In this document: one piece after another, positions 33,354 through 42,004 of the stretch | How positions within the stretch are numbered: the first letter of the stretch is position 1 | Layout of the letters: each line of letters opens with the position of its first letter | NCBI GenBank assembly: GCA_903918755.1 | Contig: CAIXFN010000056.1 | Location: 98,937-162,936 of the forward strand | DNA length: 64,000 nt | Origin: an uncultured Pedosphaera sp. | GTDB lineage: Bacteria; Verrucomicrobiota; Verrucomicrobiia; Limisphaerales; Pedosphaeraceae | Direction of reading: 5' to 3' | Made by a program: the position numbers and the translations under genes | Notes under the pieces: model-generated | The model's database searches: none | Told to the model about the DNA's origin: nothing | Seen by the model: only the letters and a program-made list of their open reading frames with translations

Positions 33354-36300
33354 CTAGCGTCCGGCGACCGGGAGGGCGAAGGCGACGTAGGCGTCACCCG
33401 CGGGAGTTTCGAGTTTGCCACCCCCGGTGGCGGCAATGACAATATACTGACGCCCGTTGACCGAATAGGTGGCCGGCGGTGCCGACCCCACCCAAGGCAA
33501 TTTAGCAGACCACAATTCCCGCCCGTTGTCACTATCGAAAGCCCGGATGCGGGAATCACGGGTGCCCGCGCAAAAAACGAGGCCGCCGGCAGTGACGATC
33601 GCGCCACCAAAATTCTCAGTGCCGGTGATTTTTACACCTTGGGCCGTCAGTTCCTCATGCTCTCCCAAGGGCACCTGCCAGACGGATTTGCCCGTATTCA
33701 AATCGAGGCAATTCAGGGTGCCCCAAGGCGGCTTGATCCCGGGATAACCTTCTTGGTCGAGGAACTTGGGATAGCCGTTGAAACTGTAATGCGGGCGTTC
33801 GCCGCGCGGAGTGGCGGGCAGCGGACGATCGCGAATCAGGATAAAATCAATCACGGCCTTGATCTGCACTTCCGTGAGGTTGGTATGGGCAGGCATGAGA
33901 TTCTTGCCGGTGTGGATGAGCGTGTTGATGGCCTCAAACGAGAGGCGATTCCGCACGCCGCGCAGGGGGGGCGCGGTACCCAAGCCCACCCGGTTGGCCC
34001 CGTGGCAGGAGGAGCAGGCCAGGTCATAGATCAAAGCCCCATCGGTCTTCTGCGCTTGGGGATCATCCGGGGGATCTTCATCGCGGAACACCGCCACGAT
34101 GTCGGGAATGTGATTGGCGGTCACATAGAATCGCCCGGTGGTGGGGTCGCTGCAAGCGCCGGTCCACTCGGCCCCGCCGTGCAGACCGCAAAAGACATTC
34201 ATTTTGCCTTCTGAAAACGGGCGGAACCACGCCGCAGTGGCACTCTTGAAACGGCTGAAGACATACTCCGCAACCTCGGGGGTGCGATCCGAGAGATCGG
34301 CCGCGGTGAAATCCGGCTTGGCGAACGGCTCCGGCAATTCGAGGTCGGGTTGATAAGGCCAGGTCAATTCCCCCGGCAAATCGCTCACCGGCGCGCGGCG
34401 CAGGCGGAAGGGAAAGATTGGCTTTCCCGACACCCGATCCAGCAAGATGGTATTGCCCATCTTGGACACCGCGGTCACCACATCGATCCGTTTGCCGTCG
34501 CGGGTGATGGTGGTGAGGTTCGGCGGGGCGGGAATGTCCAGATCCCAGATGTCGTGCCGGATTTCCTGAAAATGCCAGAGGCGCTGACCGGTCCGCGCAT
34601 CGATCGCCACCACACAATTGGCAAAGAGGTTCTGGCCACGGTGACCCACGCCGATGAAATTCTCCTTGGGTCCGCCGGTCGTGATGTAGGCAATGCCCCG
34701 GCTGGCATCGAGGGCCATACCGCCCCAGCAATTCGCAGCGTAGATCTCGGGCCGGTCCCAGGTTTCCGCGCCAAACTCGCCGGCCTCCGGCACGGTGTGA
34801 AAGGTCCAGCGCGCCGCACCCGTAACCACATCAAACGCCCACACATCTTTTTCCCAGCCGGGAACAATGACCGTGCGTTCGAAAATCGTGGGCGCGGCGG
34901 TGGCGGAACCGAATTCGCGCTGGGCGCGGCCGCCCAGCGGAATCCGCCCCCCATTGCCGAATCCCGGGACCGGCTGGCCGGTCCGCGGGTCCAGCGCATA
35001 TAGCCAGCTACCGGACGGAAAGATGACCCGCTCCCCTGCCCCAGCGAAGCCCGGCCAATAGATCAGGCCCCGGTAGGCGGGCCGCCCGTCGGGTTTGAAG
35101 CGCCAGAGTTCCTGGCCCGTCGCCGCATCAATACCGACCATGTGCTTGCTGGGAATGGGCGCGATGAGCACGCCGTGCACCATGATGGGATTACACTGGA
35201 TGTTCCCCATCCCATCCCCGGCATGATACGTCCAGGCAACCGTCAGGCCCGCGACCGTTTTCCGGTTGATCTGATCGAGTCCGGAGTAGCGCGTGCCGCC
35301 GTTGTCGCCGTGGGAACGCTCCCAGGTCAGATAAGTGGCGGGCGGCGGAAAGCCATTGGCGGGGGTTAGTTCGTCGGGAGTGGCGGCCGGGATGGTTTGA
35401 TACAGCGGCAGTTGCTCCCGGGCGGCCGGATCCTCGACGGCCCAGTATTTTCCGCCCGCGCCGGCGCTGGCGCCGTCCGGCCGAGCCATTTCAGTGGTGA
35501 GCCGTTCCAAACCGAGCAGGTTTTCCTGCAGGCGGGTTTCCGCGTCCTCGTCAGTGTGATTCAGCAATCCGATGGGACCGGTCCAGCCGCTGGCCGCGAT
35601 GATCCGCAGCAGGTGCAAATCCAAATCCCCCTTCCCCAGGGGCACGATTTCCCGGCCAATGTGATCCCCATTGCGCACCATGCCGTTGAGATTCAGCGCC
35701 AGCAAATACGGTTTCATTTGCTGCAAGAGAGCGGGGAAACGGTCCAGGTGGCCATGCCCGTGGTGCAGGTTGTATACGATGCCCACGTTGGTGATGCCCA
35801 GCGGGCGCAGGTGCTCGATGATGGCGATCTGATTTTCCGGCTCCCCAAACCAGCCCCCGTGATTGTAAAGGCCCACGGTGCTACCAATCCCGGCGGCAGC
35901 CAGCGCGATGGGACGGATCCTCTCCGCCTCCGCGGCGACCCGGGCAGTCTGTTCGGCCGGGGAATGGGTGGGCTCACCGCCGCCCATCACCCAAAGCTGG
36001 GGGTGCAATTGATGCTTTTGCAGGAGGCCCAGGATCAGCCGCGCTTCATCATTCAGCACGGTGGGAAACCACCAGGCGGTCAGAGCGATGTGGTGCCGGG
36101 CGAGGGCTTCGATCTCCGCCGAAAAGGTGGGGATATGTTCCGCGCGATAATCATAGGCGAAAGAGCGAAAGCCCAACTTTTCCAACATGGCCGCCCGCTC
36201 CTCCGGCCCGCGTTTTTTGGCATCGAAGGGGACAATGCACCAGGCCAGAAGATTGGTGCGGGCGAAAAGGGCAGGGCCGGAACCGGCGTCGGCGGCCGCA

Positions 36301-36377
36301 AGTTGGGGAAGCGGGACGGCGATACCCGCGAGCCAAAGAAATGCCAAACCAAGGGAGCGGAAGCTTGACCGGTGCAT
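33354..36377 (-). CDS. Exported fusion of sugar phosphate isomerase-like barrel, PQQ quinoprotein and cytochrome c
   Basis: A 1007-residue protein with a signal segment (LGLAFLWLAGIAVPLPQLAAA). Residues about 40-310 resemble the AP-endonuclease-2/xylose-isomerase-like TIM barrel (NHGGWFGEPENQIAIIEHL; VGIVYNLHHGHGH). From about 345 follows a PQQ-dependent dehydrogenase-like beta-propeller related to glucose dehydrogenase (WERSHGDNGGTRYSGLDQI; VGIDAATGQELWRF; VVAIDARTGQRLWHF; RHDIWDLDIPAPP). A c-type cytochrome domain is inserted near residues 775-860 with heme motif CSSCH at 788-792, then the propeller resumes (LNCLDLNTGKSVWQVPLG; RAFDSDNGRELWSA). It should oxidise a sugar or alcohol outside the cytoplasm and pass electrons to its own heme. 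Whether the barrel is catalytic is unknown. Confidence 0.88.
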   Translation of the reverse strand: MHRSSFRSLGLAFLWLAGIAVPLPQLAAADAGSGPALFARTNLLAWCIVPFDAKKRGPEERAAMLEKLGFRSFAYDYRAEHIPTFSAEIEALARHHIALTAWWFPTVLNDEARLILGLLQKHQLHPQLWVMGGGEPTHSPAEQTARVAAEAERIRPIALAAAGIGSTVGLYNHGGWFGEPENQIAIIEHLRPLGITNVGIVYNLHHGHGHLDRFPALLQQMKPYLLALNLNGMVRNGDHIGREIVPLGKGDLDLHLLRIIAASGWTGPIGLLNHTDEDAETRLQENLLGLERLTTEMARPDGASAGAGGKYWAVEDPAAREQLPLYQTIPAATPDELTPANGFPPPATYLTWERSHGDNGGTRYSGLDQINRKTVAGLTVAWTYHAGDGMGNIQCNPIMVHGVLIAPIPSKHMVGIDAATGQELWRFKPDGRPAYRGLIYWPGFAGAGERVIFPSGSWLYALDPRTGQPVPGFGNGGRIPLGGRAQREFGSATAAPTIFERTVIVPGWEKDVWAFDVVTGAARWTFHTVPEAGEFGAETWDRPEIYAANCWGGMALDASRGIAYITTGGPKENFIGVGHRGQNLFANCVVAIDARTGQRLWHFQEIRHDIWDLDIPAPPNLTTITRDGKRIDVVTAVSKMGNTILLDRVSGKPIFPFRLRRAPVSDLPGELTWPYQPDLELPEPFAKPDFTAADLSDRTPEVAEYVFSRFKSATAAWFRPFSEGKMNVFCGLHGGAEWTGACSDPTTGRFYVTANHIPDIVAVFRDEDPPDDPQAQKTDGALIYDLACSSCHGANRVGLGTAPPLRGVRNRLSFEAINTLIHTGKNLMPAHTNLTEVQIKAVIDFILIRDRPLPATPRGERPHYSFNGYPKFLDQEGYPGIKPPWGTLNCLDLNTGKSVWQVPLGEHEELTAQGVKITGTENFGGAIVTAGGLVFCAGTRDSRIRAFDSDNGRELWSAKLPWVGSAPPATYSVNGRQYIVIAATGGGKLETPAGDAYVAFALPVAGR

Positions 36378-36495
36378 ATGTTAAGACAGGCTAACCCGCA
36401 CGCCGAATCCTGAAAAGGGAAATGGCAGGGGGGCGACTGGTCGACCGCCGCGTTTGCCGCGTGACAATCCGAGCGCCGCCGTGTTTCCTCACTCC

Positions 36496-38871
36496 ATGAG
36501 TCAGAAGCGCCCGCCGGCATATCGCCCGGCCACTCCTTGCCAATATGCCGGGGCTGCGCCGGGATCCATTTCCGGCGCGTCCACCCGGGGACGCGTGGAA
36601 CTCAGCGCACTGGCGGACAATCTGTTCCGGCTGCGCCTGACGCAGCGCGCCCCTTTTTCCATCCGCCCTTCCTGGGCGGTCGCCAAAACCGACTGGGCCC
36701 CGGTCCGCGTGCGGCGACGGCATGCCACGGAACGCCTCGTAATCCAAACCAACGCTGGCCAACTGACCTTTGCCTTGCATACCGGCGCGTGGGAACTCTG
36801 CGACCAGGCGGGAAATGTCCTGTTTGAGGCCGCACCGGAGGCCACGGGATTTACCGGGGAGCAGGTTCAGACGACCTTGCGGCTCGAGCCCGGAGAAAGC
36901 CTTTTTGGCCTGGGCGAAACCACAGGGACTTTTAACAAGCGTGGGTTGATCCGCGAGTTTTGGAACAGTGATGTGTTGGGTCACGCCCCGGCGATTCACC
37001 CCAGTCTGCGCAATTTGTATGTCTCGATTCCGTTGGCCATTTCCCTACGGGAAGGGCGGGCCGCCGGATTGTTCTGGGACAATCCCGCCCGGCAAATCTG
37101 GGACCTGGGCCAAACCCAAACGGATCGATGGCAGATGCGGGCAGTTTCGGGCGAACTGGATTTATATCTGTTCACCGGCCCCACCCTGCCCCAAGTGGTG
37201 GAGCGGTACGCGGAATTGACGGGGCGCCAACCGCTGCCGCCGCGTTGGGCCCTGGGCTACCATCAATGCCGCTACAGTTACCCGACGCGGAAGCGATTCG
37301 AGGAAGTCGCCGCCACCTTCCGGCAAAAGGAGATTCCTTGTGATGCGCTGTACCTGGACATCCATCACATGGACGAATACCGCGTGTTCACCTTTGGGCG
37401 GGATTTTCCCGAACCGGCGCCCATGATCGCGGGCCTGGCGGGTCTGGGATTCAAGGTGGTCACGATTGTGGATCCCGGGGTAAAGGATGAGCCGGCCTTT
37501 GGGGTGTGGCAGCGCGGGGTGAAGGCGAAGGCGTTCGTCCGGAATCCAAAAGGCAAGGAAGACTATGTGGGCAAGGTCTGGCCGGGCGCGGCGCGTTTCC
37601 CTGATTTTCTCCGGGCCAAGGTGCGGGAATGGTGGGGACGCGAACAAGCGGCCTTGTCCCGGTTGGGGGTGGCGGGGTTTTGGAACGACATGAATGAACC
37701 GGCGAATTTTGACGGTCCGGGCAAGACCCTGCCCGAGGATTGCCGGCACCGGAGCGACAGCGGTCCCCTGCCCCACGCCCTGGCGCATAATGTGTATGGG
37801 ATGGAAATGGCGCGGGCATCACGCGAAGGGGCGCTGACCGCGCAATCGAACCGGCGACCCTTGGTGATCACCCGGGCCGGCTACGCCGGAGTGCAGCGCT
37901 ACGCCCTCGTGTGGACCGGGGACAATAGTTCCGTGTGGGAGCACCTGGCCGATTCAATCCAAATGCTGCTAAATCTGGGAATGAGTGGCGTGCCGTTTTG
38001 CGGCGGCGATGCCGGCGGGTTCATGGATAACACCACGCCGGAACTGCTCGTGCGCTGGATGCAATTTGCCGCTTTCACGCCGTTCTTTCGCAACCATTCC
38101 AACCTGGGAACGATTGACCAGGAGCCCTGGGCTTTCGGACCGGAAGTGGAAGCCATCTGCCGGCAGTTCATTTCCCTGCGCTATCAATTGCTGCCCTATC
38201 TTTACGGATTGTTTGTGGCGGCGTATCGCACCGGTGCCCCCATCATGCGACCGCTGGCCTGGCACTATCCCGGGGAAACCGACGCCGTGGCGGCGGGCGA
38301 TCAGTTCTTATTAGGACAGGATTTGCTGGTGGCGCCGATCATCCGGCAGGGCGCCACCGCGCGGGCAGTCTATTTGCCGCGCGGCGACTGGTACAATTTC
38401 TGGACAAACGAACTGGTCAGCGGCGGCCGACACATCGTGGCGGAGGCGCCGTTGGAACGCATGCCGCTCTTTGTCCGCGCCGGGGCAATCATTCCGATGG
38501 GCGCGGTGCAGCAATTCGTCGGCGAGAAGAACGTCGACACGATCAATCTTCATCTCTGGCCCGGCGGCGAGGGGCGGTTGGATTGGTACGAAGACGATGG
38601 CCAGTCGCAAGACTATGAACGGGGCGAGTATTGCGAGCGCACCATCCGGAGCGAATCGTCGCTGGATGGGTCGCGGCTGAACTTTGCCCCGACCAACGGG
38701 GCGCGGCGCTCGGACATCAAGACCTGGCGGATCATTCTGCGCGCAGCCAAGCAAGCACACCAGTGGCGACTGAAGGGGCAACCACTGGCGGCTTATTTCG
38801 ACGCGACCACCGGAATCGGTTCGGCGCAGTTTCCAAATGACCGCGAGCCGATTACGATTGAGTTGGAGTAA
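36496..38871 (+). CDS. GH31 alpha-glucosidase
   Basis: A 791-residue retaining glycosidase. ATG 36496 is preferred over a TTG at 36454. No signal peptide is seen, so it is probably cytoplasmic, unlike the other sugar enzymes here. The GH31 N-terminal beta-sandwich (SLFGLGETTGTFNKRG) leads into the barrel with YHQCRYSYPTRKRFEE. The catalytic nucleophile is D398 in GFWNDMNEPANF, and the acid/base is likely D476 in VWTGDNSSVWEHL. RNHS and RYQLLPYLYGLF follow. It should hydrolyse alpha-linked glucosides such as maltodextrins, although other GH31 activities exist. It shares a 118-base divergent promoter region with the quinoprotein fusion. Confidence 0.95.
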   Translation: MSQKRPPAYRPATPCQYAGAAPGSISGASTRGRVELSALADNLFRLRLTQRAPFSIRPSWAVAKTDWAPVRVRRRHATERLVIQTNAGQLTFALHTGAWELCDQAGNVLFEAAPEATGFTGEQVQTTLRLEPGESLFGLGETTGTFNKRGLIREFWNSDVLGHAPAIHPSLRNLYVSIPLAISLREGRAAGLFWDNPARQIWDLGQTQTDRWQMRAVSGELDLYLFTGPTLPQVVERYAELTGRQPLPPRWALGYHQCRYSYPTRKRFEEVAATFRQKEIPCDALYLDIHHMDEYRVFTFGRDFPEPAPMIAGLAGLGFKVVTIVDPGVKDEPAFGVWQRGVKAKAFVRNPKGKEDYVGKVWPGAARFPDFLRAKVREWWGREQAALSRLGVAGFWNDMNEPANFDGPGKTLPEDCRHRSDSGPLPHALAHNVYGMEMARASREGALTAQSNRRPLVITRAGYAGVQRYALVWTGDNSSVWEHLADSIQMLLNLGMSGVPFCGGDAGGFMDNTTPELLVRWMQFAAFTPFFRNHSNLGTIDQEPWAFGPEVEAICRQFISLRYQLLPYLYGLFVAAYRTGAPIMRPLAWHYPGETDAVAAGDQFLLGQDLLVAPIIRQGATARAVYLPRGDWYNFWTNELVSGGRHIVAEAPLERMPLFVRAGAIIPMGAVQQFVGEKNVDTINLHLWPGGEGRLDWYEDDGQSQDYERGEYCERTIRSESSLDGSRLNFAPTNGARRSDIKTWRIILRAAKQAHQWRLKGQPLAAYFDATTGIGSAQFPNDREPITIELE

Positions 38872-38874
38872 GCG

Positions 38875-39192
38875 TCAAACGATTCCGAGCAATTCGACTT
38901 CGAAGATCAGCGTGGCGCGCGGGGGGATGGCGCCGGGGTAGCCGTGCTCGCCGTAGGCTTTTTCGTGGGGAATGGTCAGGCGCACTTTGTCGCCCACCTG
39001 CATGGTGGCCACCCCTTCATCCCAGCCCTTAATGACCTGGCCGGTGCCGAGCACGAACTGGAAGGGATCGTCGCGATCCACCGAGCTGTCGAATTTTTCG
39101 CCGGTGGTGAGCCAGCCGGTATAATGGACGGAAACGGTGTCGCCGCGTTTGGGCTTGGGACCTTGACCGGCGGTGATTTTTTCAATTTTCAT
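38875..39192 (-). CDS. FKBP-type peptidyl-prolyl cis-trans isomerase
   Basis: A 105-residue single-domain FKBP. The start ATG 39192 gives KIEKITAGQGPKPKRGDTV; the longer frame upstream is not part of the family. Active-site residues are visible: HYTGWLTTGEKFDSS, GTGQVIKGWDEGV, and GEHGYPGAIPPRATLIF. No signal peptide, so it should help proline isomerisation in the cytoplasm. Its first 11 bases overlap the end of the M1 aminopeptidase gene on the same strand, so the two are probably co-transcribed. Confidence 0.95.
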   Translation of the reverse strand: MKIEKITAGQGPKPKRGDTVSVHYTGWLTTGEKFDSSVDRDDPFQFVLGTGQVIKGWDEGVATMQVGDKVRLTIPHEKAYGEHGYPGAIPPRATLIFEVELLGIV

Positions 39193-41881
39193 GTTGGTTG
39201 TTGGGTTTGGGTAAAGTAGCAGGGAGCGGGGAGACGGAATGAGCGGCGACCCATTCGTCAATCACCGGCACCTCGCGTTGGGCGAGGGCGGCTTTCAAGC
39301 GGATGGTGGCCGCGGCTTCACGGGCTTTGATCACCGCGTCTTCGGAGACGTTTTCCCGGACGTAAGTTTCCAATTCCCGCGCCCGCCGCTCCTCGGAAAA
39401 CGCGCGCATCACGGAAGGAATGTAGAGGTTACGTTCGAAGGATTCCAGTTTGGGGAGCAGCTCTTGGATGTGCCGGGCCGCAAATTCCCAGGCCAATTCG
39501 GGTTGCTCGCCGGTATTGGCCACGTCCGTGACGAGGGCGGTGGCTTCCTGCGGCACGGTTTCGGAGGTGACCGAGATGGCGAGCGTGAGTCGGGCGAGTT
39601 CCGGGTCCAAGGTGGCCGCCAGGGCGTGATAGTAAAGTTGCCGTTCCTCCGAGCCCTTCGCCTCCCGGGCGAGTTGGTGGAGGCGGTCATGCACCGCGCG
39701 GCCGCCATAGCGACCGGCCAGTTGCAGCACCGCGGGGCGCAAGTCCGCCGCCAGTGAATCGGGGTCGTCCACAAATTTGGCGAAGCGAGCCAGGGCTTCC
39801 CGCACCACCGCCTGATCCCCAAATACGCCCAAGCAGGTGAGCACGCGGGAGCGCAGGAGTCCGCTCGTGGGGTGCTCGCCGCGGCGCTTTTCCCAGCCCA
39901 GGCGCCGGAATTGCGGCTGGAGCAAACGCGCGGCATACGCCTGGAAGGCCGCGCGACCAGGCCGGCCGCGTTCCAGGAGATCCATGAATTCCAGCGTGGA
40001 GAGTATTTGGTCCCAGATGGCGTAGGTCTTCTCGTCGTAGATGGATTCCACCAGGCCAAGATAGCCCGCGGAGGAACCCCGACCGGCCTCGACCGCGGCC
40101 CAGGCATCGGCCAGCAGATTGAGGCGGTCCGCGGGCGGAAGTTTGTGATAGCCCTGCCGCAATTGCCGAAGCAGTTCCGGGTCATAGGCGACGCGGTAAT
40201 AGCCGGTATCGCCCGCGTTGGCCTTGACCAGACTATTCGCGTCGCCGAAGGGAACCGTGCGCGACTTCCCGTCGAGGAGCACAAAACTGGTCCCCCGCCG
40301 GGGATGCGTGGGATCCATGAGGGCGACCGGCACCCGCCAACTCAGCGGGGTCGCGGTGGGATCCTGGACGGAATAGCGCTCCTGCTCGAGATGAAGGAGG
40401 GTTTGGCGGTTGGTGTGTTCCAGGCGCAACTGCACCAGCGGCAATCCGGGTTGTTCGGTCCAACCGGCGCAGATGTCCCGAATCGGCTGATGGGAAACCG
40501 CTTCGAGGGCGTTCCACAAGTCCGCTGTGGTGGTGTTGGAATTCAGGTGATTGGAAAGGTACATGTGGACGCCCTGGCGAAAGGTCTCCTCCCCGAGGTA
40601 AGCCTCGAGCATGCGCAAAATGGCTCCGCCCTTTTGGTAAGTGATGGCATCGAAGGCATCGTTGGCCTGGCTTTCATTGGCCACGGCCTGCTGGATGGGA
40701 TGTGTGGTGCCCCGCGCATCCGCGCTCATCACACCGGATTTCTCCGACCCCGCAGCCAGCCACATCTGCCACTCCGGATAAAAGTGGTCGGTGGCCTTGG
40801 TTTCCATCCAGGTGGCAAAGCCTTCATTGAGCCACAGATTATCCCACCAGGCGGTGGTGACCAAATCCCCGAACCATTGGTGCGCCATTTCGTGGGCCAC
40901 CGTCACAAAGATCTCCTGGCGGGTTTGCAGGGAACTGGACTTGGGATCAAACAGCAGGACCGATTCATTGTAGGTGATGCCGCCCCAGTTTTCCATGGCC
41001 CCGCTGAACCCGCCCGGAATGGCCAACTGGTCCAATTTGGGCAGGGGAAACTTCAAACCGAAATACCGGTTGTAATAACCGAGCAATTTCTTGGTGGCGT
41101 CCAGGGCAAACCGCCCCTGCTCCTGCTTGCCCTCGGTCGTGACAATCCGGATGTCCACGCCTTCGGCGCGATCTTCCAAAGTCTCGAGTTCGCCGGAAAC
41201 GAGCGCCACCAGATAGGTGGCCATGGCGGGAGTCGGCGCAAAGCGGACTTCCTTCAGGCCATCCGAGCGCGGGGTCTCGGCCGCGATGGGCATGTTCGAA
41301 AAGGCCCGGTGCCGGGCGGGCACCACGACCGTCAATTCGAAGGTTGCGCGAAAGGCAGGCTCGTCCCAGCACGGGAACATCCGCCGGGCATCCGTGGGTT
41401 CCATCTGGGTTCCGAGCATGACTTTCTTACCCGAGGGAGCCGCGTACTTGACATAAAATAATCCCTGCGCCTGTTCGCCGAGGGTGCCGGAGAACTCCAA
41501 CTCGAGCCGGTATTTTCCCGGGGCGATTTCCTGCGCCAGAGGCAGGGCGATCATTTGTTTGCCCTCCACCGCTTGGGGATGCAATTCCCGAGCCTCGGGT
41601 GCGAACAGCGTGGCCCGGGTGATCTCCAACTCGAGGGCGTTGAACCGGATTTCCCGGACGGGCTGGCGCACTTCCAAATCCACGGCAACCTTCCCCAGTA
41701 GCGTGAATTTCTCGAGATCCGGTTGCAGACGGAGAACGTAACCGCGCGGCACCACCGTTTTCGGCAGTTGCCCCGGGGTGGCATCAAAAGCAAAGGGTTG
41801 CCCGGCGAAAGCGGACAGCGCAGACCAGCAGGCCATCAAGAGCCAAACGGCCAAAAAACAGGGGCGGGCACATGCCAACAT
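39182..41881 (-). CDS. Exported M1 family aminopeptidase
   Basis: An 899-residue zinc metallopeptidase. I chose ATG 41881, giving a signal segment (CFLAVWLLMACWSALSAFAG); the longer frame upstream is the shadow of the divergent gene's leader. The substrate-recognition motif is GAMENWGG, the zinc motif HEMAHQWFGD has H330, E331 and H334, and the third ligand is E353 in LWLNEGFATW. A long helical C-terminal ERAP-like domain follows. It removes N-terminal amino acids from peptides, likely in the periplasm, for nutrient use. It lies divergent to the secreted Ig-repeat gene with 123 bases between. Confidence 0.95.
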   Translation of the reverse strand: MLACARPCFLAVWLLMACWSALSAFAGQPFAFDATPGQLPKTVVPRGYVLRLQPDLEKFTLLGKVAVDLEVRQPVREIRFNALELEITRATLFAPEARELHPQAVEGKQMIALPLAQEIAPGKYRLELEFSGTLGEQAQGLFYVKYAAPSGKKVMLGTQMEPTDARRMFPCWDEPAFRATFELTVVVPARHRAFSNMPIAAETPRSDGLKEVRFAPTPAMATYLVALVSGELETLEDRAEGVDIRIVTTEGKQEQGRFALDATKKLLGYYNRYFGLKFPLPKLDQLAIPGGFSGAMENWGGITYNESVLLFDPKSSSLQTRQEIFVTVAHEMAHQWFGDLVTTAWWDNLWLNEGFATWMETKATDHFYPEWQMWLAAGSEKSGVMSADARGTTHPIQQAVANESQANDAFDAITYQKGGAILRMLEAYLGEETFRQGVHMYLSNHLNSNTTTADLWNALEAVSHQPIRDICAGWTEQPGLPLVQLRLEHTNRQTLLHLEQERYSVQDPTATPLSWRVPVALMDPTHPRRGTSFVLLDGKSRTVPFGDANSLVKANAGDTGYYRVAYDPELLRQLRQGYHKLPPADRLNLLADAWAAVEAGRGSSAGYLGLVESIYDEKTYAIWDQILSTLEFMDLLERGRPGRAAFQAYAARLLQPQFRRLGWEKRRGEHPTSGLLRSRVLTCLGVFGDQAVVREALARFAKFVDDPDSLAADLRPAVLQLAGRYGGRAVHDRLHQLAREAKGSEERQLYYHALAATLDPELARLTLAISVTSETVPQEATALVTDVANTGEQPELAWEFAARHIQELLPKLESFERNLYIPSVMRAFSEERRARELETYVRENVSEDAVIKAREAAATIRLKAALAQREVPVIDEWVAAHSVSPLPATLPKPNNQHEN

Positions 41882-42004
41882 CGGAGGATGATTCAGCAAG
41901 CCCGGGCAGGTGTCAACGCGGTTGCGCCGCGAAACGAGGCGATCCGCCGCGAGGTTTGGCGGGGTTTTGGCTTGACTTTGCCGCCGCGGCTCGTAGCCTT
42001 CACC

